Of a stretch of DNA of 64,000 bases, positions 1-7,907 are shown in pieces. Position numbers and translations under genes: made by a program. This DNA comes from Rhizobium sp. BK418. GTDB taxonomy: Bacteria; Pseudomonadota; Alphaproteobacteria; Rhizobiales; Rhizobiaceae. The notes beneath the pieces were generated by a model. That model saw only the letters and a list, made by a program, of their open reading frames with translations. It searched no databases and was not told the origin of the DNA. The stretch spans positions 1-64,000 of the forward strand of contig NZ_SLZK01000013.1 in assembly GCF_004341105.1 (NCBI RefSeq). The letters run 5' to 3'. The stretch's first letter is position 1, and each line of letters begins with the position of its first letter.

Positions 1-107
1 TCGCGGCGAAGGGTGCGAGCGATCTCCGCCTGACTGATCTTCTTCTCATACATCCGCGCAATGACGCGACGTTCGTCCATACTCAACTGCACAAATGAGC
101 GGGCCAT
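1..107 (-). CDS. IS30-family transposase, N-terminal fragment (runs off window)
   Basis: The minus strand opens with ATG at 107 behind a strong AGGAGG (111-118) and reads MARSFVQLSMDERR, then a helix-turn-helix segment with ISQAEIARTLRR. This LS-x-DER opening followed by SQ-x-EIA-x-x-L-x-R is the typical DNA-binding N terminus of IS30-family transposases. Only 35 residues lie inside the window, so the DDE catalytic domain cannot be seen and it is unknown whether the element is intact. Seen: start, ribosome site and HTH-like motif. Known: the family architecture. Inferred: an insertion sequence ends near here. Confidence 0.75.
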   Translation of the reverse strand, partial: MARSFVQLSMDERRVIARMYEKKISQAEIARTLRR

Positions 108-143
108 TCCATCCTCCTGAAATCATGGCCATTATTGTCTTCG

Positions 144-167
144 TTGCATTTGAAATTGGAATCTGCC
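144..167. repeat. candidate terminal inverted repeat of the IS30-type element
   Basis: Just upstream of the transposase start there is an AT-richer stretch, read on the minus strand as GGCAGATTCCAATTTCAAAT followed by GCAA. GATTC-AATT-x-x-AAATGCAA sequences are typical of the outer ends of IS30-family elements. The other end lies outside the window, so it cannot be paired. Weak call. Confidence 0.35.
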
Positions 168-284
168 CCCCTTACATACGCAGATCGCATAATCTATGTT
201 ATGGAACTGAAATACGCGCCTGAAGAATCCTAAACAAACTATTGATCTGTCTGCATTTCTGGCTGTATCTGCTGCCGCCTCACC

Positions 285-645
285 GGCTGCTGCGCCGAGA
301 TTGCGACGCCAGCCCGGTTGCGGCACCTGCGCGATATCGAAAATCTCGAAGATGCTGTTGCCGCAGGCGAATGACTGACGCGCCGACCGCAACTGCGACT
401 TCCATACCTGTTTTGGCAAAATTTCGGGAAATACGAGGCTGTCAGCATCCGCCGCCGCCATCACAACCTATTCGAACCATCCGCTTGCGTTACGGCTTTC
501 CCGCCGCCCGAATGGATGGCATTATCGCCGAGCATCCTGCAATCATCGAGGCGATTGCACCAAGAGATGTCGCTGCAGCCGATCAGGCCGCCCGCATCCA
601 CTCACTGAACTCATGCGATGACATGTTGAAGCGATACCAAGGCTT
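285..645 (+). pseudogene. remnant of a GntR-family regulator (FCD ligand-binding domain), frameshifted
   Basis: Two pieces in different plus-strand frames look like an FCD domain of a GntR/FadR-type repressor. The first (294-376) reads AEIATPARLRHLRDIENLED and ends at a TGA. The second (about 474-645) holds GIIAEHPAIIEAIAPRDVAA, matching the last helices of FCD domains, where EH-x-AI-x-x-AIAARD is common. The winged-helix N terminus is missing and the frame shifts between the pieces, so this is not a working gene. It sits beside an IS30-type end, so insertion followed by decay is a reasonable inference. A long plus-strand open frame over the region (242-946) is not a gene in my view. Confidence 0.55.
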
Positions 646-848
646 CGCCTCCCTCAAGGACAGGCGGATCAGGACGCCTGAAACAGCAGCCGGAAACGCG
701 TTCGGGCGTATCGCAGTTTCAATTGTGAGTGCAATTGTTCACCATTTCCTGAGAAGGCAAAGCTGGTTGACGCGCCATTGGATGATCTGGCAAGCAATTT
801 CAGATAATAGCAGAGGCATCGATAGCGGAATTGCCTCGGAGTCATATC

Positions 849-1166
849 GTGAAATCTCGATTGCCGTTTGCGTTATTGGTTTCAACATTTGCGCTGGTCG
901 TCAGCTCGACACTGACTTCGGCCGCAGGCTGGCAAACAGACACTGAAGGCACCTCCCATTGGCATGCGTCACCGCCGGTCGGGCAGTGCAACGTCAGCCG
1001 CGCTAGAAACAGAGCGATCCGCGCCGGCATCTACCGGAGCGAAATCGTCTATCGTGATGAGAATGTGCTGACCTTCAGAGGGTTGACGCTTAACGGAGAT
1101 CGTAAAGAGATCACCTTCGGAAATGAGCCAAGCTGTCCGGAATTGGAATCGAGAGACATTCCGTAG
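849..1166 (+). CDS. small secreted protein of unknown function
   Basis: A 105-residue protein started at GTG 849, seven bases after a GGAG; a start at 831 has no ribosome site. The first roughly 25 residues form a Sec signal peptide: KSR, a hydrophobic run PFALLVSTFALVV, then SSTLTSAAG, a plausible signal-peptidase I site. The mature part has two cysteines (in GQCNVS and PSCPEL), which could form a disulfide in the periplasm. I recognise no family. It is a single gene, convergent with the EutA-like operon, with a GC-rich stem between the two stop codons. Confidence 0.55.
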   Translation: MKSRLPFALLVSTFALVVSSTLTSAAGWQTDTEGTSHWHASPPVGQCNVSRARNRAIRAGIYRSEIVYRDENVLTFRGLTLNGDRKEITFGNEPSCPELESRDIP

Positions 1167-1169
1167 ATG

Positions 1170-1201
1170 TGGCGCAGCGGCTTGATGCTACCGCCGCGCC
1201 A
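1170..1201. terminator. GC-rich stem between convergent genes
   Basis: TGGCGC (1170-1175) pairs with GCGCCA (1196-1201), with an inner CGG/CCG. It lies between the stop codons of the small secreted protein and the EutA-like gene. There is no clear T-run, so intrinsic termination is uncertain. Confidence 0.35.
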
Positions 1202-1205
1202 TCAC

Positions 1206-2708
1206 TTATCCGCCGCTTCCGAGCTTCTTGTCAGGAAACACAAGCGACTTGATGACCACGGGCACCGCCCCTGATGTTTCCAGCATGGCGCCGATATCGA
1301 TGAAGTCGAATTCATCGAGTTTAATGCCGTCGATCGAGACGAGCGCTGATATGCCCGCTTCCAGCTTGCAATGCATGCCAACGAGGCCGCCGACATCGCC
1401 ATTACCGACGAGGATCAACGGGTGACCCTGCGAAAGGACCGGGGCGAGACCTTCGATCACGCCACGGCAGAAGCCGTCGAGCCGGCGATAACTTGCCGAC
1501 CCTTCCCAGTCGTAGCAGACAGCAACCGGGCTTTCGCCGTTGCCGAGATCGAGCCGCGACAAGGATTCGGTGATACGGGCGGCGACATCGGCCGGTTCGA
1601 TCCTTTCGGCGAAATCGATCGCCGGCTTGATCACCGGGATGTTGCGTACCGGCAGAAGCTCGAGCGGGTGAACGAAGATTGTGCTACCGCTCACCTGAAC
1701 CGTATATTGCGAAGCGCCGACGACAGTGGCGCGGATGCCCTGCTCCGGCTTTTCAAGCCGCGGGGACCAGCGCTCCAGCCTCTCCCGCAACAACTGCGCA
1801 AGCAGCGGCCCAAGGTCGCTGAAGCTCTCGGGCGTGTCGGAATAGAGGAATTCGGAGACGCCGCCGGATACCGTCACGACATCGGGCAAGAGCCCTGCCG
1901 GCAAGTGCGGCAGGCGATGCAGCCCGATCATCTCTTCGCTCATCGCCCCGCCCTGCATGGCCTCGAACAGTCGGTCGACCATCGCAGAGGCGAGGATCCG
2001 CGCATCGGCATCGGACAGTGTTTCGCCGATTGCCACCTTAATGCCGGTCTTGCGGCCAAAGTAGCGGCCGGCCTCCTCGACGCGCGTAATTCTCCTGTTC
2101 TCATCGAAGGCGACGATGCGCGCGCCGATGTCGATGGCAGCGATGTGGCGGATGGTGCCTTGCGCACAGTAAGCAAGCTTGGACGTGCCGCCGCCGATAT
2201 CGACGTTCAATACGGATTGCTGGCCACGCCCTGAAAGCGCGACAGCACCTGAACCGAAGGCCGCAAGCGTCGTTTCCAGTCCGTCACCGGCGCTGACGAC
2301 CACAAACTTGCCGGTCTCTTCCGAAAAAAGCGTGCCAATCGCCCGCGCATTGCTGCGACGTACGGCGACGCCGGTGAGGATCAGCGCGCCCGTGTCTATA
2401 TCGGCGGGTGTGATGTCGGCCGCCTTATACTGATCGGCAAAAAAGGCGCCGAGCGCATCCGCATCTATTTCGTCCTCGCCGCTATAGGGCGTCAAAAGCA
2501 CGTCTGACTGGTGTAGCAGCGTACGCTCTACGACCATGTAGCGCGTATCGAGCCGCTCCAGCACAATGCGGGAGAAAGCGAGATGCGAAGTCGAGGAGCC
2601 GATATCGATGCCGACGCTGACCAGCACGATCTCGTCCTCGAGTTCCATGCTGCGGCCGATATTCGAAAAGAATATCCGGCCGCCCTGTTCTTCCTCGTCG
2701 TCGGACAT
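1206..2708 (-). CDS. EutA-family ASKHA ATPase, copy 1 (reactivating-factor-like)
   Basis: A 500-residue homologue of EutA, the actin/Hsp70-fold ATPase that expels damaged cobalamin from ethanolamine ammonia-lyase. Visible motifs are the first phosphate loop VGIDIGSSTSH (about residues 32-42), the TGALILTG and ARAIGTLFSEE segments, the second phosphate loop NVDIGGGTSK, the VTVSGGVSE segment and ATVVGASQYTVQVSG. Length fits EutA, with an N-terminal extension of about 30 residues ahead of the ATPase fold. The ATG at 2708 lies two bases after the stop of the cupin gene, so translation is probably coupled. A longer reading from 2762 would overlap the cupin gene by about 50 bases and is less likely. 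No EutB or EutC is in the window, so ethanolamine degradation is not supported. Its client is unknown; the neighbouring bicupin is my inference. Confidence 0.85.
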   Translation of the reverse strand: MSDDEEEQGGRIFFSNIGRSMELEDEIVLVSVGIDIGSSTSHLAFSRIVLERLDTRYMVVERTLLHQSDVLLTPYSGEDEIDADALGAFFADQYKAADITPADIDTGALILTGVAVRRSNARAIGTLFSEETGKFVVVSAGDGLETTLAAFGSGAVALSGRGQQSVLNVDIGGGTSKLAYCAQGTIRHIAAIDIGARIVAFDENRRITRVEEAGRYFGRKTGIKVAIGETLSDADARILASAMVDRLFEAMQGGAMSEEMIGLHRLPHLPAGLLPDVVTVSGGVSEFLYSDTPESFSDLGPLLAQLLRERLERWSPRLEKPEQGIRATVVGASQYTVQVSGSTIFVHPLELLPVRNIPVIKPAIDFAERIEPADVAARITESLSRLDLGNGESPVAVCYDWEGSASYRRLDGFCRGVIEGLAPVLSQGHPLILVGNGDVGGLVGMHCKLEAGISALVSIDGIKLDEFDFIDIGAMLETSGAVPVVIKSLVFPDKKLGSGG

Positions 2709-2710
2709 GA

Positions 2711-3949
2711 TCAGACGACGGTCGACTTCTTTGCCGTCGTATCGGCCGGCTTTTCGTACCATTCCGGCTTCATGCGGATCTCGACGCCGTTCTTCTTAAG
2801 CAGCGCTTCGTATTCCCGACGAATATAGGGGTCCTCCATCCAGTAGGGGATGGCGGTACCGCCTTCATTGACGTCGATTGCCGTGTAATCCGTATGCTTT
2901 TCGCCCGGCGCACCCGGATCGCGGCCGGGATTGTGCGGCCCGAACCAGGCCGTCAGGCGAAATGGATCTTTGGAGACGCTGAAATGCTGGTGATACCAGC
3001 GTGCCCCGCCAGGTGCTGCGGTCACCATGCCGAAGGGACCGTAATCCAGACGGCGGACGCGGTCGGCATGGCCATTCTGCCAGGGATTGACGCCGCATTC
3101 TTCCGGCCAGGTATAGGTATAGCCCTCGCCCTTCAGGCAGATCAGGATCGCCGCGGACGTGTGGGCATGCGCCTTGGAATAGCGGCCGTTCTCATGCTGG
3201 CCGATCCAGTAGTAGAAATTGTTATTGGTCATGAAGGGCTCGACGCGGCGATAGCCGACGGAACGCCGGTTATCGAGCGGCAGGTCGCAATTGACGGCAT
3301 CTGGCAGGAAGTTGGTGCGGCGCATAGCAAGGCCGCGCACCGGATCCGGCTCGATTTCCTCGCGATATTTGTAGAAGTCGTCGGCACCCGAGAAGCGATC
3401 ACGGAAGACGAAGGGATTATTATAGACAGCGTCGAAATTCTGAATGGCATTGATGACGACAGGTGCCGTCGTGCCGCCGATCAGCAGCGCAGGGCTGTTG
3501 GTGGCGTTGACGATGCGATGCCAGGCATTCATCGGGATCGAGAACATCGAGCCTTCCTGCCATTCGAAGACGTGCTTCTTGCCCTCGCCTTCCAGCCAAA
3601 CTTCCGTCGAGCCGCGGCCTTCCGCGACGAGGTAGATTTCCTCGTACATGTGCTTTTCCGGGTTGAGTTCACCCGCTGCCGGAACTTCGACCAGGTGACA
3701 GCCCCACTTGGTTTCGGTGCCATAGAGCTGAATATACGTGCCGCGACCGCCGGTGCGCTTCCAAGGCTTCAGCGGCAGGTTCTTAACGTTGGAAACGCCG
3801 AGATCGCGGAAGACAGGAATGCCCTCTTCCTCCATGAACTGATCATAGGGCGTCGGCTGCTTCTTGAATTCGCCGAAGCCTGCCTTCTTCGTGCCGGCAG
3901 GCTCGTGCCAGTGCGTGCCTGTGCCGCCGCCAAGTGGATCCTGATGCAT
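2711..3949 (-). CDS. bicupin protein, copy 1 (gentisate-dioxygenase-like fold)
   Basis: A 412-residue two-cupin protein. The N-terminal cupin shows H100, E103/E104 and H144. The C-terminal cupin carries AHAHTSAA (H261, H263), GEGYTYTW and WYHQHF (H320, H322), a three-histidine metal site like that of gentisate and 1-hydroxy-2-naphthoate dioxygenases, where the second HxH is not followed by the usual glutamate. A soluble Fe(II) ring-cleaving dioxygenase or a sugar isomerase-like enzyme would both fit; the substrate is unknown. GGAG precedes the ATG at 3949. It is followed directly by EutA-like copy 1 and preceded by an operator-like element at 4016-4040, so cupin1-eutA1 may have its own promoter inside the larger operon. 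Confidence 0.8.
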   Translation of the reverse strand: MHQDPLGGGTGTHWHEPAGTKKAGFGEFKKQPTPYDQFMEEEGIPVFRDLGVSNVKNLPLKPWKRTGGRGTYIQLYGTETKWGCHLVEVPAAGELNPEKHMYEEIYLVAEGRGSTEVWLEGEGKKHVFEWQEGSMFSIPMNAWHRIVNATNSPALLIGGTTAPVVINAIQNFDAVYNNPFVFRDRFSGADDFYKYREEIEPDPVRGLAMRRTNFLPDAVNCDLPLDNRRSVGYRRVEPFMTNNNFYYWIGQHENGRYSKAHAHTSAAILICLKGEGYTYTWPEECGVNPWQNGHADRVRRLDYGPFGMVTAAPGGARWYHQHFSVSKDPFRLTAWFGPHNPGRDPGAPGEKHTDYTAIDVNEGGTAIPYWMEDPYIRREYEALLKKNGVEIRMKPEWYEKPADTTAKKSTVV

Positions 3950-4015
3950 GGGTTTCTCCTCTCAATACGAGGCCGCCCCGGGCACTTCTGCCCAAGGCGC
4001 TCCTCCCAACTTAAT

Positions 4016-4040
4016 GTTCCTCCATACAGAACATCGTTCC
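4016..4040 (-). promoter_or_regulatory. operator-like triple half-site A, upstream of cupin1-eutA1
   Basis: On the plus strand GTTCC (4016-4020), seven bases, AGAAC (4028-4032), ATC, GTTCC (4036-4040). Read towards cupin1 this is GGAAC-N3-GTTCT-N7-GGAAC, preceded by GTTTAAA. A weak promoter precedes it on the minus strand (TTGATT, 17 bases, TACGTT). The same arrangement recurs at 14744-14767 and 28012-28036, and in part at 13199-13215. Spaced inverted half-sites just past the -10 fit a repressor of the IclR or GntR kind. Confidence 0.6.
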
Positions 4041-4097
4041 AATTTAAACTCAACGTACATCTGCCCGCCCTGCAAATCAAGGTCGGGCTGACATCCG

Positions 4098-5624
4098 TCA
4101 CGAAAACAAAAGCGACTTGATCACGACAGGCACGACGCCCGGCGGATTGATGAATTCGCCGAGATCGACGAAGTCGAGTTCTTTCAACTGCACGCCGTCG
4201 ATCGAGACCAGATGCGGCCCGATCTTCAGCTCGCGATCGAGGATGCGGCCAAGTGTGAGACCGATGTCGCCATCGATCACGAGCACGAGCAATTCATCGC
4301 GCTGCCCTTCAGGCGCAGCAAACATCTTGATCGCTTTGGCAAGTTTGAGAAGCCGCGGATAATCGGGTAGACCGGTGAAGGTAAAGGCAAGCGCGAGAGG
4401 TGCAGCAATGTCGCTGTCGCGGCGCGCGGCACCAGCGGCAAAGGCCCTGGCGATCGCCTCCGCATCAACATTTTCAGGCACGGCGTGGCCGAGATGGACG
4501 ACCGGGATGTTATGAGACGGCAGGCCTCTGTCGCCGCTGCGATACATCGTCTTGCCGCTCACCTGTACGGTGAACTGCGAGGCACCGATAACCGTCGCGC
4601 GGATGCGTTGTCCGGCATCGACGATCGGAACGCTGAGACGTGGCGTCAGCTGCGAAACGATCTCCTTGGCAAGCATCTGGGCGATATCGCCGTGATCGGC
4701 CGTCTCATATTCGAAGATATATTCCGAGACCCCGCCCGAGAACGTGACATAATCCGGCCGAATGCTGCGTTCCAGCGGCTCGGTCAGCAGCAGCTTTTCA
4801 CCGAGCGTGTCGAGCGGTGCACCGAGGATCTGATCGACGGCCGCGGCTGCAAGCCTTTTTACGATCGCCAGCCGCACCTCCGGCCTCGCGACCGTTTCGG
4901 GATCGGTCGAAAGGCCTAGCTCAGCGGCGACGAGTGCTGCCGATTCATCGACACGCGCCCACGTGCCCGTCTTGTCCCGCGCGACAAGACGTCCACCGAC
5001 TGCAAAAGCCGCGACATCCAGAATTTCGCCCTTGCTGATCAAAGCAAGCTTCGTTGTGCCGCCGCCGATATCGACATGCAGCCCGCAGGCATTGCGCTTC
5101 TTGGAAAGCTCCGTTGCACCAGAGCCGTGTGCCGCCAACATGCATTCGAGCTTGTGGCCGGCTGTCGCGCAGACAAATCGACCGGATTCACTGGCGAAGA
5201 TTTCGTCGATCGCCCGCGCATTCTTCTTCTTGATCGCCTCGCCGGTCAGGATCACCGCGCCAGTATCGATATGGCTGCGCTTGTAGCCAGCATCTTCATA
5301 ACAATGCGCGAAGAAGTGCCGGAGTTCCTGGGCATCGATCGTGCCGTCAGGCAGAAACGGCGTCAGCAGGATCGGCGAACGCCAGACCACCTGCCGGTCG
5401 ATCACCTGGAAGCGGCTCGACAGCTCTTCCGTCTCGCGCCGCATAACGACGCGAGCGAAGAGCAAATGAGATGTCGAACTGCCGATGTCGATACCGACGG
5501 TCAAGAGCTCAACAGTCTCCTGCTGCCATAGCCATTCGGATATGACCCGGCGCTCCTCTTCGGAGAGGTCGCCATGCTCGTGGTCGAAATCGAGATCGTG
5601 CACTTGAGGCCATTCCCTTTGCAT
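4098..5624 (-). CDS. EutA-family ASKHA ATPase, copy 2
   Basis: A 508-residue second EutA-type protein, clearly related to the copy at 1206-2708 but well diverged. It has the phosphate loops VGIDIGSSTSHLLF (about residues 43-56) and HVDIGGGTTK, the TGAVILTGEAIKKKNARAI segment, FSGGVSEY, and ATVIGASQFTVQVSGKT. About 40 acidic residues precede the ATPase fold, where enteric EutA has only a few. AGGGAC precedes the ATG. It follows bicupin copy 2 by 45 bases, repeating the cupin-then-EutA order of the first pair. The role as an ATP-dependent reactivase or chaperone of a neighbouring metalloenzyme is inferred from family and order only. Confidence 0.85.
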   Translation of the reverse strand: MQREWPQVHDLDFDHEHGDLSEEERRVISEWLWQQETVELLTVGIDIGSSTSHLLFARVVMRRETEELSSRFQVIDRQVVWRSPILLTPFLPDGTIDAQELRHFFAHCYEDAGYKRSHIDTGAVILTGEAIKKKNARAIDEIFASESGRFVCATAGHKLECMLAAHGSGATELSKKRNACGLHVDIGGGTTKLALISKGEILDVAAFAVGGRLVARDKTGTWARVDESAALVAAELGLSTDPETVARPEVRLAIVKRLAAAAVDQILGAPLDTLGEKLLLTEPLERSIRPDYVTFSGGVSEYIFEYETADHGDIAQMLAKEIVSQLTPRLSVPIVDAGQRIRATVIGASQFTVQVSGKTMYRSGDRGLPSHNIPVVHLGHAVPENVDAEAIARAFAAGAARRDSDIAAPLALAFTFTGLPDYPRLLKLAKAIKMFAAPEGQRDELLVLVIDGDIGLTLGRILDRELKIGPHLVSIDGVQLKELDFVDLGEFINPPGVVPVVIKSLLFS

Positions 5625-5669
5625 GTCCCTGAGCCGCGCGATTCCTGCGCGGTTCGCCGGCAGGGTTTG

Positions 5670-6890
5670 TCAGCTTGCCGGGCCGGCGAGGATCGGGGTC
5701 TTGATAACACCGGTCAGGCTTTCCTTTGGCAGGGCCATGATAGCCGGCTCGTCGAAGATGTCACCCATGGCGGAGGGCACGCCCGTTTTCTGCAGTTCCT
5801 CGAGGAACTTGCGATGGACGCGCGGATCCTGATCCTCGTACTCGATTTGGCGACCACCATCCTTGACGGAAGTGGCGCCACCGCCTTCAGCACTCTTACG
5901 ACGCAACGAGATGAAAGGATAACGGCGGCTGCCGAGCGAGCAGGCGACATAACGTGCGGGCTGATCGCAGGTGTTGAAATGCTGATGGTACATCCAGAAG
6001 GGCGGCGTGTACATGAAGCCGTGACGCCAGGGGATCTCCTTGAATTCGGATTCTCCTTCATACCACATCAGCGAATAGCCCTCGCCATCCACGGCATGGA
6101 CGTGCGTACCGGCCGCATGACGGTGCGCCTTCTTGTAACGGCCGACCGGCATCTGCGATACGTGCGAATGCATCGTGCCGTCAGCCAGCACGAAGTTGAC
6201 GTTGAGCGAGCCTTTGCCACGGCCATCAAATTCGTAAAGCTTGAAGCTCGTCAGATCGTGGACGAAGTTGGTCTCCCAGACGTTCTGGATCTTGCGGGCG
6301 GATTCCGCGCCATAGGTGTAGAGGATGCCCTCGCCCTCGAAATGCTTGGCGCCGCCAAGGCGGTCGTCGAATTCGAAGTCGTTTTCGAAGACGAATTTCA
6401 GATTGTGATAGAGGTTGATCGTCAGCGGCGCATCATTGGTGCATGAGAGACGCACAGTTTCTTGGCCGGAGCCATTGTGGAACTGATACTGGCAATTCAG
6501 CGGAATGGCGAAAAGCGCCTTCGGACCCCATTCGAAAGTCCGCGTCTCGCCATTCGGCAGCCAGACCGTGGTCGAGCCGTAGCCTGACAGAACGTAGAAG
6601 AAGGCTTCATAGAGGTGCTTCACCGGCCGCGTCTTCTTGCCGGGCAGGACTTCGATGACGTAGTTCGCCATGAAGTCGCCCATACCATTGGTATGAGCAA
6701 AACAGCCACGGGCGTCATAGCGGTCCCAGGTACCCGTCTCCAGCGCCAACAGGTCATGGCCGTAATCGAAGTGGATCGGGATGCCCTCGCCCTTCGACCA
6801 ATTGCCATAGGGATCGACCAGAAACTTGGAATTGCCGGGATCGCTGGTCGCAACAGGATCGCTTACGGTTGGCTTTTCACTGACGGACAT
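5670..6890 (-). CDS. bicupin protein, copy 2
   Basis: A 406-residue bicupin. The N-terminal domain has H92, E95 and H138; the C-terminal domain has AHRHAAGTH (H256, H258), GEGYSLMW and WMYHQHFN (H302, H304), the same three-histidine layout as copy 1. Histidine-rich HTNGMGD (about 66-72) and MHSHVSQ (240-246) segments are extra to copy 1. The two copies are only distantly similar, so they probably catalyse related but different reactions, or form a heteromer. I chose the ATG at 6890, after GAGTGAGATC, over an upstream in-frame start at 6956. It sits between the dehydrogenase gene and EutA-like copy 2 in the tct operon. Confidence 0.8.
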   Translation of the reverse strand: MSVSEKPTVSDPVATSDPGNSKFLVDPYGNWSKGEGIPIHFDYGHDLLALETGTWDRYDARGCFAHTNGMGDFMANYVIEVLPGKKTRPVKHLYEAFFYVLSGYGSTTVWLPNGETRTFEWGPKALFAIPLNCQYQFHNGSGQETVRLSCTNDAPLTINLYHNLKFVFENDFEFDDRLGGAKHFEGEGILYTYGAESARKIQNVWETNFVHDLTSFKLYEFDGRGKGSLNVNFVLADGTMHSHVSQMPVGRYKKAHRHAAGTHVHAVDGEGYSLMWYEGESEFKEIPWRHGFMYTPPFWMYHQHFNTCDQPARYVACSLGSRRYPFISLRRKSAEGGGATSVKDGGRQIEYEDQDPRVHRKFLEELQKTGVPSAMGDIFDEPAIMALPKESLTGVIKTPILAGPAS

Positions 6891-7013
6891 GATCTCACTC
6901 TCGATTTTCTGTTTTGGTTTCGCCACTGAAACTGATGGAGCGGCGGTTCGGCGCAATTGCGGACTGATCCGGCGCGCATGCGCGGGCGCAAATTTCAGTT
7001 CGGGGCTGAAGCC

Positions 7014-7871
7014 TCAGGCGACGCCCCCTTCAGCTGGCGACATGGGCCGCACGGTCTTGCCAAGATAGCTGGCCTCCGGCCCGTAAAGCAGGCCCTTTAC
7101 GTCATCAGCCTTCAGCGACTTGATGATCTGGTCCACCTGGCCAGCTAGCGGCAGCATGAGACCGCCCTTCTGGGCAAGCTCCAGCGTCACATCCATATCC
7201 TTTTCCTGCCAAGTAAAACGCGTCGTGTCCCAGCGGGCGAGCGTTCCGTTCGTGCCCGGGCAGAGAAGCAGGATTTCGCGCATGCGCTGCGCGTCGATGC
7301 CATAACGCTTGGCGATCAGCAGCGTTTCGTAATTGGCGACACAATGAACCCAATGCAGCAGGTTGTTGCAGGATTTCGCTATCTGGCCTGAACCGAGTGG
7401 GCCGACACGCAGGACGTCACGGCTGTAGCACATCAGTACCGGGCGGATGCGCTCGACATCCTCCTCGCTGCCGCCGCAGAGCGACAGCAGTGTACCGGAT
7501 TTCGCGCCCGACGCGCCGTAGACGACGGGCGCGTCGACGAGGCCGATGCCCTTCTCCTTGAGCTTCGGCCCAAGCTCAAGCATCGTCTCCGGACTGATGG
7601 TCGCAGCAACTGCAATGATCGACCCTTTCATGGCACTTTCGGCAAGCCTCTCGCAGACGTCGATCACCTGCTGATCGGTCGCGACGACGAGAATATAAGC
7701 CTCCGCTTCCGAGAGCTCAGAAAGTGCGCCCGCTGCCATGATGCCCTTCTCAGCGGCTGCGGCAAGGCGCTCGGCATCGACGTCGAAGGCGGAAACCTCA
7801 TGCCCGTGCTCGAGCATGTGTCCCGCCATCGCGAGCCCCATTTCCCCTGTGCCGACTACCGCAACTTTCAT
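7014..7871 (-). CDS. NAD(P)-dependent beta-hydroxyacid dehydrogenase (HIBADH family)
   Basis: A 285-residue cytoplasmic oxidoreductase of the 6-phosphogluconate/3-hydroxyisobutyrate dehydrogenase family. It has the Rossmann motif VVGTGEMGLAMAGHM at the N terminus, a substrate-binding segment DAPVVYGASGAKSGTL matching the family's DAPVSGG-x-x-GA-x-x-GTL, and the catalytic lysine region GSGQIAKSCNNLL. Length is normal. It probably interconverts a semialdehyde and a beta-hydroxy acid. Placed directly after the thiamine-diphosphate enzyme, it could reduce or oxidise that enzyme's aldehyde product; the actual substrate cannot be read from sequence. Confidence 0.85.
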   Translation of the reverse strand: MKVAVVGTGEMGLAMAGHMLEHGHEVSAFDVDAERLAAAAEKGIMAAGALSELSEAEAYILVVATDQQVIDVCERLAESAMKGSIIAVAATISPETMLELGPKLKEKGIGLVDAPVVYGASGAKSGTLLSLCGGSEEDVERIRPVLMCYSRDVLRVGPLGSGQIAKSCNNLLHWVHCVANYETLLIAKRYGIDAQRMREILLLCPGTNGTLARWDTTRFTWQEKDMDVTLELAQKGGLMLPLAGQVDQIIKSLKADDVKGLLYGPEASYLGKTVRPMSPAEGGVA

Positions 7872-7907
7872 ACCTGTCTCCTCATATGCGTGTATGCGCT
7901 AAAGTGC

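Larger units (their letters stand above)
108..848. other. decayed intergenic region between IS30 fragment and first intact gene
   Basis: This 740-base stretch holds the probable IS end (144-167) and the GntR/FCD remnant (285-645). From about 650 to 848 I see no convincing gene. A GGAG at 837-840 acts as the ribosome site of the following GTG start. Confidence 0.5.

Noticed and set aside
242..946. 234-codon plus-strand frame as an intact gene
   Set aside because: Only its middle looks like protein (FCD domain end); the start and end do not, and the matching N-terminal piece is in another frame. Recorded as a pseudogene instead.
2894..4120. 408-codon plus-strand frame opposite bicupin copy 1
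   Set aside because: Antisense shadow of a gene with clear cupin motifs; no ribosome site or recognisable product.
1206..5624. Ethanolamine utilisation operon
   Set aside because: Only EutA-type proteins are present; EutB, EutC, shell proteins and aldehyde enzymes are absent.
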